The notes under the pieces were generated by a model. That model worked only from the letters and a program-made list of their open reading frames with translations. It did not search any database and was not told where the DNA came from. A stretch of DNA of 64,000 nucleotides from Prevotellaceae bacterium UBA1710. GTDB taxonomy: Bacteria; Bacteroidota; Bacteroidia; Bacteroidales; Bacteroidaceae. Positions 34,480 to 42,603 of the stretch are shown here, one piece after another. The stretch covers positions 1-64,000 of the forward strand of contig DCJC01000054.1 in NCBI GenBank assembly GCA_002317355.1. Direction: 5' to 3'. Within the stretch, counting starts at the first letter, position 1; the number at the start of each line of letters is the position of its first letter. The translations under genes were made by a program, and so were the position numbers.

Positions 34480-35916
34480 TTATGCCACCGTGAAGCCGAG
34501 TGACTCTATGGCTTCACGAATTTCGGACAGGTCGGCATCGCCTTCTATCACAGCCTTGCCAGATGCAAGGTCAACACTTGCAGATGTCACACCCTTGCAT
34601 GAGAGAATCGCTTTCTCTGCATTTGCACGGCAATGGTTACAGTTCATGCCTTTGATGGTTATGCCCCCCTCCCAGCCTCCCCGAGGGGAGGAGTTAGAAG
34701 TCACACTTTTCTCGCTGTCTGCATTATGCGAGTGACCGCAGCCACATCCGCAATGATCCTCTACGCGTTTATCATGCTGACTTTCCTCTCCCTCCCTCGG
34801 GAGGGCTGGGGAGGGGTTACAATGGCAATGTCCATTTCCGTGGTAGTGATGCCAAATGGCATTGATGAGCAAGAGGAAAAGAACACCGGTGCAAATCCAT
34901 GAGAAGATTGATGGCTCTTCATGACAGCAGTCACCCATAGGCGCAACTGTTGGAATGAACCATTCGCGTGGCAAGAGGTGGTCGATGGCAAGGCCGAAGC
35001 CAACAGCACCGATGATGATGCTTGCAAGGTATGTTATGAGCGTCTTTCTACCCATCACCTTATTGATGACAAGGATACTTGCCATATTACATGCTGGACC
35101 TGCCATGAGAAGCACGAGTGCCGCACCTGGAGTTAGTCCCTTGAGCATAAGTGCTACAGCGATAGGAATACTACCTGTTGCGCACAGATACATAGGTATA
35201 GAGAACGCCAGCACGAGCAGCATGCTTGCAAGTGAGTTGTCCTTGAAGATCTCGAAAAATGAATCAGGTACGAAGACGGTGATGAGTCCGGCAACGATAA
35301 GTCCGATGATGAGCCACTTACCGATATCTTCCATCATTTCGAGGAAAGCGTAGGAGAGGGCGGATTTTAGCCCCTCCCCAACCCTCCCGAGGGAGGGAGT
35401 TGAAGAGTCACACTTACTCGCTGATGAGTTTTCGTGTGAGTGACCGCAACCACAACCACAACCACAATGCGCCTCTACATGTTTATCATGGTGACTTTCC
35501 TCTCCCTCCCTCGGGAGGGCTGGGGAGGGGTCCACCGCATTCACCAACTGCCCACCAAACAATGCGGTGAGGAATGCTATGAACGGGCGGATGATGGCGA
35601 AAGGCAAGCCCATGAGTGAGTAGGTAGCAATGATAGAGTCAACGCCAGTCTGCGGTGTTGCTATGAGGAATGATGCTACCGCACCCTTGCTCGCACCTTC
35701 ACGGCGAAGGGACATGGCCGTTGGAATCACGCCACAAGAGCAGAGAGGGAGAGGAACGCCAAAGAGAGCAGCATAGAGTACACTGCTGAACGTTGGCTTT
35801 GCCAGATAACGACTATAGATCTGCCCCGGAATGAAAGCATGCATAAGTCCTGCAAGGAGGAATCCTAATAATAGGAAAGGAGACATCTCATTAATAAGAT
35901 GAAGTATTTGTTCCAT
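34480..35916 (-). CDS. SO_0444-family Cu/Zn efflux permease with C-terminal HMA domain, interrupted by repeat cassettes
   Basis: The 478-residue membrane protein has about ten helices of the DUF318 permease type (FGVPLPLCSCGVIPTAMSLR; SFLIATPQTGVDSI; EMMEDIGKWLIIGLIVAGLI; GPACNMASILVINKVMGRK). It ends in a heavy-metal-associated domain with the GMNCNHC site. Two extra stretches, each with PSPALPREGEES, a run of Cys/Gly/His (HCGCGCGHSH) and a Ser-rich tail, interrupt the protein near residues 130-190 and 370-420. At DNA level these are two similar ~155-bp cassettes bordered by GC-rich palindromes. The product should export copper or zinc; the Cys/His runs may add metal binding. Confidence 0.85.
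   Translation of the reverse strand: MEQILHLINEMSPFLLLGFLLAGLMHAFIPGQIYSRYLAKPTFSSVLYAALFGVPLPLCSCGVIPTAMSLRREGASKGAVASFLIATPQTGVDSIIATYSLMGLPFAIIRPFIAFLTALFGGQLVNAVDPSPALPREGEESHHDKHVEAHCGCGCGCGHSHENSSASKCDSSTPSLGRVGEGLKSALSYAFLEMMEDIGKWLIIGLIVAGLITVFVPDSFFEIFKDNSLASMLLVLAFSIPMYLCATGSIPIAVALMLKGLTPGAALVLLMAGPACNMASILVINKVMGRKTLITYLASIIIGAVGFGLAIDHLLPREWFIPTVAPMGDCCHEEPSIFSWICTGVLFLLLINAIWHHYHGNGHCHCNPSPALPREGEESQHDKRVEDHCGCGCGHSHNADSEKSVTSNSSPRGGWEGGITIKGMNCNHCRANAEKAILSCKGVTSASVDLASGKAVIEGDADLSEIREAIESLGFTVA
34662..34818 (-). repeat. repeat-bounded cassette 1 inside the Cu/Zn permease gene
   Basis: Palindromic copies at 34662-34695 and 34784-34818 (CTCCCTCCCTCGGGAGGG) flank a segment encoding the CGCGCGHSH run. 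It resembles cassette 2 at 35369-35532 across its whole length and keeps the reading frame. Confidence 0.7.
35369..35532 (-). repeat. repeat-bounded cassette 2 inside the Cu/Zn permease gene
   Basis: Palindromic copies at 35369-35401 and 35499-35532 flank a segment encoding CGCGCGCGHSH. Its right border shares the string CTCCCTCCCTCGGGAGGG with cassette 1. Confidence 0.7.
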
Positions 35917-35942
35917 ATACTTATTGTTTTAGTTTCTGAATG

Positions 35943-35950
35943 CAAAAGTA
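35943..35950 (-). promoter_or_regulatory. -7 promoter element of the Cu/Zn permease gene
   Basis: CAAAAGTA reads TACTTTTG on the coding strand, 27 bases upstream of the ATG. Confidence 0.5.
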
Positions 35951-35990
35951 CATTTTTGTCGGTGCAACGGTGTTGCAAAAGGAAGCTTTA

Positions 35991-36035
35991 TGTCATAATG
36001 ACATATTATAACCGTCTAAACACGTCATATTGACA
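35991..36035 (+). promoter_or_regulatory. paired operator-like palindromes upstream of clpB
   Basis: TGTCATAATGACA (35991-36003) and CGTCATATTGACA (36023-36035) are near-identical 13-bp palindromes with centres 32 bp apart (three helical turns). They lie 73-117 bases upstream of the clpB start, fitting a heat-shock regulator site. Confidence 0.6.
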
Positions 36036-36095
36036 CACAAAATACAATTGGTACAAATAATGATATGGGGGATTTTGAAAAATAGAATTAAAAAC

Positions 36096-36102
36096 AAGGA
36101 GG
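36096..36102 (+). promoter_or_regulatory. strong Shine-Dalgarno AAGGAGG of clpB
   Basis: AAGGAGG is five bases before ATG 36108. Such perfect sites are rare in Bacteroidetes and fix the start against the longer frame beginning at 36030. Confidence 0.75.
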
Positions 36103-36107
36103 TAAAT

Positions 36108-38705
36108 ATGAATTTCGAAAAATTTACAATCAAGGCACAGCAGACGGTTCAGGAGGCTGTTAGTGGTGCACAGCGTAGCGGTCAGCAGACTATAGAACCA
36201 GTTCACGTTCTTCGTGCCATCATGGTGAAGGCGCAGGATGTCGCAGGCTTCATCTTGCAGAAACAGGGCGTTAACCCACAGCATATTTCACAAGTAGTAG
36301 AGAGTGAGATTTCTCATCTGCCTAAGGTTTCAGGTGGCAACGGTCAGCCTTATCTCTCTAACGACACCAATCAGGTAATCATTCGTGCAGAGGCTATCGC
36401 CCAAGAGATGGGCGACGAGTTCGTCAGCGTTGAAACTCTCTTGCTCGCTCTCGTCGAGGGCAGCAATACCGCAAGCAGAATCCTCAAGGATGCAGGACTG
36501 AACAAGCAGAACGTGTTGGCTGCTATCAAGGAACTGCGTCAGGGCAAGAACGTGCAGTCACAGTCGGCTGACGATAACTACCGTTCACTTGAGAAATACG
36601 CCAAGAATCTCGTGGCTGACGCCCGTGCAGGAAAGCTCGATCCGGTGATAGGCCGTGATGACGAGATTCGCCGTGTGCTTCAGATTCTCTCACGCCGCAC
36701 AAAGAACAACCCTATACTCATCGGTGAACCGGGTACTGGTAAGACTGCCATCGTGGAGGGTTTGGCTCAGCGTATCGTTCGTGGTGACGTACCTGAAAAC
36801 CTGAAGGACAAGATGCTGTACTCACTCGATATGGGTGCTCTCGTTGCAGGCGCAAAATACAAGGGTGAGTTCGAGGAGCGTCTGAAGAGCGTCATCTCAG
36901 AGGTTACAGGTGCAGACGGTCGCATCATCCTCTTCATCGACGAGATACACACTCTCGTAGGGGCTGGTGGCGGTGAGGGTGCCATGGATGCAGCAAACAT
37001 TCTGAAGCCAGCCTTGGCTCGTGGTGAACTGCGTGCCATCGGTGCAACAACCCTCAACGAGTATCAGAAATACTTCGAGAAGGACAAGGCTCTTGAGCGT
37101 CGTTTCCAGACCGTCATGGTTGAGGAGCCTGACGAGATGAGTGCCATCTCCATCCTTCGTGGTCTGAAGGAACGCTACGAGAACCACCATCGCGTACGTA
37201 TTCAGGATGATGCGTGCATCGCAGCAGTGAAACTCTCAGAGCGCTATATCTCAGACCGTTTCCTTCCTGACAAGGCTATCGACCTCATGGACGAGGCAGC
37301 AGCAAAGCTACGTATGGAACGCGACTCCCTTCCAGAGGAACTTGACGAGAAGACCCGCCGTCTGGCTCAACTCGAAATTGAGCGTGAGGCTATCAAGCGT
37401 GAGAACGACGAGGAAAAACTCGCATTGCTCAACAAGGAGATTGCCGACCTTCAGGAGGAGGTTAGCCAGTATAAGTCCAAGTGGCAGAGCGAGAAGGGAC
37501 TTGTCAACAAGATTCAGCAGAACAAGCAGCAGATAGAGCAGCTGAAGTTTGAGGCTGAGCGTGCAGAGCGCGAAGGCAACTATGGTTTGGTGGCTGAAAT
37601 CCGCTACGGCAAGCTGAAGGCTCTTGAGGATGAGATTGAGGCTATCAATTCGCAACTTCATTCTGCACAGGGCACAGAGGCTATGGTGAAGGAAGAGGTT
37701 ACGGCAGATGATATCGCAGAGGTAGTAAGCCGCTGGACAGGCATTCCTGTTACCCGTATGCTTCAGAGCGAGCGTGAGAAGCTTCTCCACCTTGAAGATG
37801 AGCTGCACAAGCGTGTGATAGGTCAGGAGGAGGCAATCTCTGCCGTAAGTGATGCCGTACGCCGTTCACGTGCAGGTCTTCAGGATCCAAAGCGCCCTAT
37901 AGCAAGTTTCATCTTCCTCGGTACAACGGGTGTGGGTAAGACTGAGCTTGCCAAGGCTCTTGCCGACTATCTCTTCAACGACGAGACGATGATGACTCGT
38001 ATCGATATGAGTGAGTATCAGGAGAAATTCAGCGTTACTCGACTCATCGGTGCGCCTCCGGGATACGTGGGATATGACGAGGGTGGTCAGCTCACAGAGG
38101 CTGTGCGCAGGAAACCATATTCCGTAGTGCTCTTCGACGAGATCGAGAAAGCGCATCCTGATGTGTTCAATATCCTTCTGCAGGTGCTCGACGATGGTCG
38201 TCTTACCGACTCAAAGGGACGCACGGTGAACTTCCGCAACACCATCATCATCATGACAAGCAACCTCGGCAGCCATCTCATTCAGGAGGAAATCAACAAG
38301 AACGGCGGTTCGCTCAATGCAGAGCAGTCAGAGGCGCTATATAGCAAAGTGACAACGATGCTCAAGCAGACCATCCGTCCTGAGTTCCTCAACCGAATCG
38401 ACGAGACCATCATGTTCACTCCGCTCAACAAGCAGGAGATTGCCGGCATCGTACGTCTGCAGATGAATGCCGTGAGCAAGATGCTGGAACAGCAGGGCTT
38501 CAAACTCTCTGTGACCGATAAGGCAGTAGAAGCACTTGCTCAGGCAGGTTTCGACCCTGAGTTTGGTGCTCGTCCAGTGAAGAGAGCCATCCAGCGTGAT
38601 GTTCTCAACGCGCTGAGTAAGTCTCTGCTCTCAGGCGAGGTGACACGTGATCATGATATCATCATCGATGCCACGGAAGATGGTAAAATCAATTTCAGAA
38701 ATTAA
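36108..38705 (+). CDS. clpB: ATP-dependent disaggregase ClpB
   Basis: The 865-residue AAA+ protein starts MNFEKFTIKAQQTVQEA. It has a Clp N-domain (to about 150), the first ATPase with GEPGTGKT and ILFIDEIH, the long middle coiled coil (about 400-525, from RLAQLEIEREAIK), and the second ATPase with GTTGVGKT and VVLFDEIEKAH, ending in the D2 small domain (DPEFGARPVKRAIQR). The coiled-coil middle domain separates it from ClpA/ClpC. With DnaK it rescues heat-aggregated proteins. Two upstream palindromes suggest stress control, and a clean terminator follows. Confidence 0.96.
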   Translation: MNFEKFTIKAQQTVQEAVSGAQRSGQQTIEPVHVLRAIMVKAQDVAGFILQKQGVNPQHISQVVESEISHLPKVSGGNGQPYLSNDTNQVIIRAEAIAQEMGDEFVSVETLLLALVEGSNTASRILKDAGLNKQNVLAAIKELRQGKNVQSQSADDNYRSLEKYAKNLVADARAGKLDPVIGRDDEIRRVLQILSRRTKNNPILIGEPGTGKTAIVEGLAQRIVRGDVPENLKDKMLYSLDMGALVAGAKYKGEFEERLKSVISEVTGADGRIILFIDEIHTLVGAGGGEGAMDAANILKPALARGELRAIGATTLNEYQKYFEKDKALERRFQTVMVEEPDEMSAISILRGLKERYENHHRVRIQDDACIAAVKLSERYISDRFLPDKAIDLMDEAAAKLRMERDSLPEELDEKTRRLAQLEIEREAIKRENDEEKLALLNKEIADLQEEVSQYKSKWQSEKGLVNKIQQNKQQIEQLKFEAERAEREGNYGLVAEIRYGKLKALEDEIEAINSQLHSAQGTEAMVKEEVTADDIAEVVSRWTGIPVTRMLQSEREKLLHLEDELHKRVIGQEEAISAVSDAVRRSRAGLQDPKRPIASFIFLGTTGVGKTELAKALADYLFNDETMMTRIDMSEYQEKFSVTRLIGAPPGYVGYDEGGQLTEAVRRKPYSVVLFDEIEKAHPDVFNILLQVLDDGRLTDSKGRTVNFRNTIIIMTSNLGSHLIQEEINKNGGSLNAEQSEALYSKVTTMLKQTIRPEFLNRIDETIMFTPLNKQEIAGIVRLQMNAVSKMLEQQGFKLSVTDKAVEALAQAGFDPEFGARPVKRAIQRDVLNALSKSLLSGEVTRDHDIIIDATEDGKINFRN

Positions 38706-38738
38706 TGTTTTTTGGTTCAGTAGTTTAAGTTATACCCC

Positions 38739-38776
38739 AGCCACCACAGGAAGTGATTCTTGTGGTGGCTATTTTT
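38739..38776 (+). terminator. terminator of clpB
   Basis: AGCCACCACA (38739-38748) pairs exactly with TGTGGTGGCT (38761-38770), then ATTTTT. Confidence 0.85.
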
Positions 38777-38824
38777 ATATAAAACCGAATAAAATCGTAA
38801 TCGCTCTGCGAGCAACAAACAATA

Positions 38825-39058
38825 GCACTTTTTCGTCATATCCTCTTGGCAATATCAGCCATGTTACTTCGCCAATATTTCGCCCACATTCCGCTCAAAG
38901 TCCAATTAAAGTCCAATTGAAGTCCAATTTAAACATGATTTTATTGGACATCAATTGGTAGTTAATAAAATATTAATTGGCTTTACACCTATAGTACTAT
39001 GACGACATTACATTTCTGAATTGAACCGATGGCAGACGTATTCCCAAATTAGTATCAT
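38825..39058 (+). repeat. element B: 11-bp-phased TCCAATT array with inverted copies and promoter-like tail
   Basis: TCCAATT starts at 38901, 38912 and 38923 (11-bp period). Inverted words ATTGGA (38943) and AATTGG (38953) follow, giving a 7-bp GTCCAAT/ATTGGAC hairpin. Downstream TTAATTGGCTTT and GTACTATGACGACATT match element A position for position, as do the flanks ATAGCACTTTT and TTGAACC. It lies 170 bases upstream of the lipoprotein/sigma-factor operon. Confidence 0.7.
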
Positions 39059-39231
39059 CGAGACAAGAACGGATCTAAGTGAAGAAATGTTCACTGGAGC
39101 GGACAGAGAACCATACATTATGTAAAAAGAAGTTAAAGTTGGGTATCGCATGCAAGATTATGCCATACCTCACATTTCTTATAGTGAAAGCTCGAGCAAA
39201 CAATAAGCAAAAACGTAAAAAAAAAATTATC

Positions 39232-39804
39232 ATGACAAAGAAACTTTCAATAGTAATGGCTTTTGCCGCAGGTCTCAGTTTGACATCATGTGATAAGGAT
39301 GACAATCTTGATCCTCTCCCAATATGTCCTGTTGGTGCAGAGGCAGCAATTGGTACGTATGAAGGAAAAATGGAAATCTCAGGTATAGGAAACGACACAA
39401 TTGTTAATGTTCGTGTTCAGGTTGGCCGCACCATAGCTATCGCACCAATGCCACTCAACTTGATGATGGATTCCATCATAGCCATAGATCCGAAGGGTGA
39501 GACGGCAAAGGAACTTTCAAAGATGGTGTATTACAGCGACTATACAGCCAAAGCAGCTGGTGAATCGAATATCGAGTTTGATATTCCTATGAGTTCATCC
39601 GATATTCGCATTCTGGCTTCTGACAAGAAATACCATGTGATGCGACTTGGTATCGGCAAGCGCGCTGATTGTGTTTATGCCAAGAAAGACAGTACTCTTT
39701 CGCTTAATCTTAGAGCAGACGATGCTGTGCTCGATGGCAAGAAGGTAGAGCGTTTCAAGGAAATTTCGCTCACCATCACCAAAGCAAAGCGTAGCAAGAA
39801 ATGA
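39232..39804 (+). CDS. DUF4840-like lipoprotein
   Basis: The 190-residue protein starts at ATG 39232, which gives a lipoprotein signal (AAGLSLTSC); the longer in-frame extension is not protein-like. The mature part (YEGKMEISGIGNDTIVNVRV; LNLMMDSIIAID; YHVMRLGIGKRADCVYAKKD) is beta-rich and resembles Bacteroidales DUF4840-type lipoproteins. Its stop overlaps the sigma factor start (ATGA), so the genes are cotranscribed and it may report envelope state to that regulator. Confidence 0.7.
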   Translation: MTKKLSIVMAFAAGLSLTSCDKDDNLDPLPICPVGAEAAIGTYEGKMEISGIGNDTIVNVRVQVGRTIAIAPMPLNLMMDSIIAIDPKGETAKELSKMVYYSDYTAKAAGESNIEFDIPMSSSDIRILASDKKYHVMRLGIGKRADCVYAKKDSTLSLNLRADDAVLDGKKVERFKEISLTITKAKRSKK

Positions 39805-40361
39805 TAGTATTCACCGACGGCATATCTGAGCAGCATCTTGTGACACGACTGCAAGATGCTGATGCTGAGGCGAGGGCATTACTGTATGAACAAAGTGCAG
39901 GGGTGTTCTCGTCACTCTGTCGTCGCTATATAACTAATGAGGATGATGCACGCGATATCCTGCATGACCTTTATGTCAAGATATTCTGCAATATAGACAG
40001 ATTCACATACAAAGGTGAAGGCTCACTTTACGCATGGATGTCGCGTGCGCTTATCAATCTTGCGATAAACACACTTCGTGGTCAGCATAAACTGGAGTTT
40101 GTTGATCTTGACGATAAACTACAATTCAAAGAAGACCCTCCTGACGTAACGGTCGTACCTTCTGATGTCCTTCATGCGCTGATTGGAGAACTCCCCGACG
40201 GCTACCGTACTGTGCTCAATCTCTATGCGCTTGAAGGTTTCAGCCATAAGGAAATCGCTTTGAAACTTGGCATACGTGAGAGTACTTCCGCCTCACAGTA
40301 TCTAAGGGCGAAATCATTGCTGCAAAAAAACATATGTGAATACATAAAACGCAAATCGTAA
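39801..40361 (+). CDS. ECF-type RNA polymerase sigma factor
   Basis: The 186-residue protein has region 2 (AEARALLYEQSAGVFSSLCR; NEDDARDILHDLYVKIFCNI; YKGEGSLYAWMSRALINLAINTLR) and region 4 with a helix-turn-helix (LPDGYRTVLNLYALEGFSHK; EIALKLGIRESTSASQYLRA), the layout of ECF sigma factors. It redirects RNA polymerase to an unknown regulon. It overlaps the lipoprotein gene by 4 bases, and the next gene, 5 bases downstream, likely encodes its membrane partner. Confidence 0.9.
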   Translation: MIVFTDGISEQHLVTRLQDADAEARALLYEQSAGVFSSLCRRYITNEDDARDILHDLYVKIFCNIDRFTYKGEGSLYAWMSRALINLAINTLRGQHKLEFVDLDDKLQFKEDPPDVTVVPSDVLHALIGELPDGYRTVLNLYALEGFSHKEIALKLGIRESTSASQYLRAKSLLQKNICEYIKRKS

Positions 40362-40366
40362 GGAAC

Positions 40367-41548
40367 ATGAAGAAAGCAAATATCGAAAATACAGAAAGCT
40401 GGGAACAAGAGTTAAGAGATAAACTGTGTTCGCATGTTTCTGAACCTCCCGCTGGATTGTGGGAGTCGATTACGTATGACGTGCAGACGAAAGAACGGCC
40501 AAAACCTGTGTATCATATACGTCGTTGGACAATCACTGCCGCAATGGTTGCCTTGGTTGCGCTTATAGGCGAGTTTGCATGGAAAAAGCATTCGGGTGCG
40601 AATGGTGCAATGAATAAGAATGTGGTTTCTTTGCGAATTGGTGAAACTGGACCGATTGCATCTGCACTTCAACCGCATACATCCAACTTTTGTATGGAAC
40701 ATATTTTGCCTATAGCTACCAATAAAAAAACTGCAAATAATAATGAGGTGTGTGCAAGGAACGCCAATGATGCCTCTACAATAACTATTGCAGATGATGC
40801 TCCCGCAACCAGCACCATAGAAATTGAGAAAAAGACAAATGATGGTACTGATGAAGTTCAGGAAACGGAGCAATCCTATAGATCAAGCCAGAAACATCTT
40901 GCTGACAATTCATATCCGGTGAATACAGACATGAGGAAACATGGCAATGGGAATCGTAGTTTTAACGTGTCCGTGTCTGCTTCGGGACTTCCAAATGAAG
41001 GTTTATCCAATCAGAGCGTATGCGTTATCTCGCCAGATCCAAGAACAGGACTCTTTGTTGGCTCAGAAGGGATGTTGAAGGACGGTGTCCTTCAGCAAGA
41101 TGTCTATGAACATCATTACCCGTTGAAAGTCGGTTTGTCACTTGCCATGCAGCTCACAGACCATCTGGCTGTTGAATCGGGTATCAACTACACATATCTC
41201 CATTCTTCTGTCACTAAACTTGGTTCAGGACAAAATAGCCCTATCACCTCATCTGCAAGCTACCTTGGTGTCCCAATATCATTGTCATATCGTATTTGGC
41301 GCAGAGATCGTCTTTCTGTCTATTCTGGTATAGGCGGAGAAGTCGCAAAGTCTCTTCAAGGCAATCAATGGCAAGTATCTACCATGCTATCTGCGAGAGT
41401 TCAATATGATTTGAACCATGTTTGCGGAATATACCTACAACCATCCGTAGACTACTATTTCTACAATCATTCAGACGTAAAGACGTATTATAGTGAACAC
41501 CCCCTGATGCCATCGCTACAGGTGGGGATAAGATTCAATATCAAATAA
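40367..41548 (+). CDS. anti-sigma-like N-terminus fused to outer-membrane beta-barrel-type domain
   Basis: The 393-residue protein starts with a cytosolic-looking segment (ENTESWEQELRDKLCSHVSEPPAGLWESI), as in Bacteroidetes anti-sigma proteins, then one membrane helix (about 53-68, TITAAMVALVALIGEFAW), a long Ser/Thr/Asn-rich linker and a C-terminal region (about 225-393) with barrel-like strands (YPLKVGLSLAMQLTDHLAVE; YLGVPISLSYRIWRRDRLSV; SLQVGIRFNIK). Position directly after an ECF sigma gene supports sigma control. How one chain would relate to both membranes is unclear. Confidence 0.75.
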   Translation: MKKANIENTESWEQELRDKLCSHVSEPPAGLWESITYDVQTKERPKPVYHIRRWTITAAMVALVALIGEFAWKKHSGANGAMNKNVVSLRIGETGPIASALQPHTSNFCMEHILPIATNKKTANNNEVCARNANDASTITIADDAPATSTIEIEKKTNDGTDEVQETEQSYRSSQKHLADNSYPVNTDMRKHGNGNRSFNVSVSASGLPNEGLSNQSVCVISPDPRTGLFVGSEGMLKDGVLQQDVYEHHYPLKVGLSLAMQLTDHLAVESGINYTYLHSSVTKLGSGQNSPITSSASYLGVPISLSYRIWRRDRLSVYSGIGGEVAKSLQGNQWQVSTMLSARVQYDLNHVCGIYLQPSVDYYFYNHSDVKTYYSEHPLMPSLQVGIRFNIK

Positions 41549-41579
41549 CCACAGCAAATAATAATTTGTTGTGGTTAAA
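41549..41579 (+). terminator. hairpin after the sigma operon
   Basis: AACCACA (from 41548) pairs with TGTGGTT (to 41577) immediately at the stop codon, without a strong T-run. The gap up to 41802 otherwise shows only AT-rich simple sequence, including the palindrome TTAAACGTTTAA. Confidence 0.45.
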
Positions 41580-41802
41580 CTATGTAAATGATATGCGCAA
41601 TAAAAGAAAAAACACCTGCAAGATAATAGATATAAATCAATTACTTATGATTTATAAATAAAAAAATATTAAACGTTTAAACCTTTCATTAAAGGGAAAC
41701 GTCTTTTTAACGTGAATATTCAAGATAATAAGCATTAAGATAATACATATTAAGGTAATAGAAAGATTTTTAGGTTAGTATTATATATTTATACTGGAAA
41801 AG

Positions 41803-41832
41803 AAGTCTACGCAGTGATGCGTGGACTTTTTT
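41803..41832. terminator. bidirectional terminator between sigma operon and trmO
   Basis: AAGTCTACGCA (41803-41813) pairs with TGCGTGGACTT (41818-41828), with T-run on one side and A-rich sequence on the other. It serves two convergent genes. Confidence 0.75.
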
Positions 41833-41847
41833 GTTGTCGTTATAAGG

Positions 41848-42537
41848 TCATACAATTTCCGTCACGGTAAGCGTATCGCCATCCACCCTGAACTTCACAT
41901 CCCTACCAGCAAAAGGCATTCCGTAGATACGTTCAGGATCTTCATGATACTGAGGACGAGGATCTTGTGCAAGTACACCTTTAAGCGAAGATAGTTCCAC
42001 GGCAGTAAAGGCAGAGGCGATTTCCTCAGGGATGACGACTTCGAGCGGTTGCCAACTATTGCTATCAGTAAACCCACCTCGTGCTTCTGGATGCGCATCA
42101 GCATAAGGAATGTAAGGCTTTATGTCGTAGATAGGTGTTCCATCCATCAGGTCAGCACCATAGACGCGAAGCACACCCGACATCGGACAGGCTCCCTCTC
42201 TACGGGAGAGGGCGGGAGGAGAGGCTACTCTTACGCACGACAAGCCTATTGGATTTGGTCTGAAGGGAGATCGCGTGGCAAACACGCCCAATCTCTCATT
42301 ACCTCCAAGTCGTGGAGGGCGTACGGTTAGTCCGCTAGAGGCATGCTTGTTGGCTGAGAATCCCCAGATAAGCCACACATAATCGAAGCCCTCAAGCCCA
42401 CGGATTGCATCAGGAGAGCTATATTCCTTTTCGAAGACGATTTCGCCCACAAGGTCTTCCACCACACCACTTTGGCGCGGAATACCGAACTTGCTCGTCA
42501 ATGGCGAGTGAAAATATGCTATAGGTTTAATCTGCAT
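41848..42537 (-). CDS. trmO: tRNA m6t6A37 methyltransferase TrmO (TsaA/YaeB family)
   Basis: The 229-residue protein starts MQIKPIAYFHSPLTSKFGIP and carries TrmO landmarks LEGFDYVWLIWGFS, RPPRLGGNERLGVFATRSPFRPNPIGLS, DLMDGTPIYDIKPYIPYAD and the C-terminal DPRPQYHEDPERIYGMPFAGRDV. It methylates t6A at tRNA position 37. ATG 42537 is chosen because the promoter element at 42543-42550 would exclude the upstream ATG at 42567. The segment PPALSRREGACPMSG (bases 42190-42224) comes from a GC-rich palindromic repeat inserted in a loop. Confidence 0.9.
   Translation of the reverse strand: MQIKPIAYFHSPLTSKFGIPRQSGVVEDLVGEIVFEKEYSSPDAIRGLEGFDYVWLIWGFSANKHASSGLTVRPPRLGGNERLGVFATRSPFRPNPIGLSCVRVASPPALSRREGACPMSGVLRVYGADLMDGTPIYDIKPYIPYADAHPEARGGFTDSNSWQPLEVVIPEEIASAFTAVELSSLKGVLAQDPRPQYHEDPERIYGMPFAGRDVKFRVDGDTLTVTEIV
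42190..42224 (-). repeat. GC-rich palindromic repeat inside trmO
   Basis: CTCCCTCTCTACGGGAGAGG with flanking GGCGGGAGGAGAGG. It belongs to the window-wide family and is translated as PPALSRREGA. Confidence 0.6.
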
Positions 42538-42542
42538 GGTTG

Positions 42543-42550
42543 CAAAGGTA
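42543..42550 (-). promoter_or_regulatory. -7 promoter element of trmO, very close to the start codon
   Basis: CAAAGGTA reads TACCTTTG on the coding strand and ends five bases before the ATG, predicting an almost leaderless mRNA. Confidence 0.55.
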
Positions 42551-42553
42551 CAT

Positions 42554-42603
42554 AAAAAAACACTCACAACAAAATCATTCCGCAGAATAATTTGCTGTGA
42601 GTG
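42554..42603 (-). terminator. terminator of the glnK-amt-asnB block
   Basis: On the minus strand CACTCACA pairs with TGTGAGTG (42596-42603 and 42561-42568), followed by seven T. It lies about 280 bases beyond the asnB stop. Confidence 0.75.

Noticed and set aside
34633..34902. Plus-strand frames over the Cu/Zn permease gene
   Set aside because: They arise from the GC-rich repeat read in the opposite direction (for example SLPREGWGG) and have no membrane or domain features of their own.
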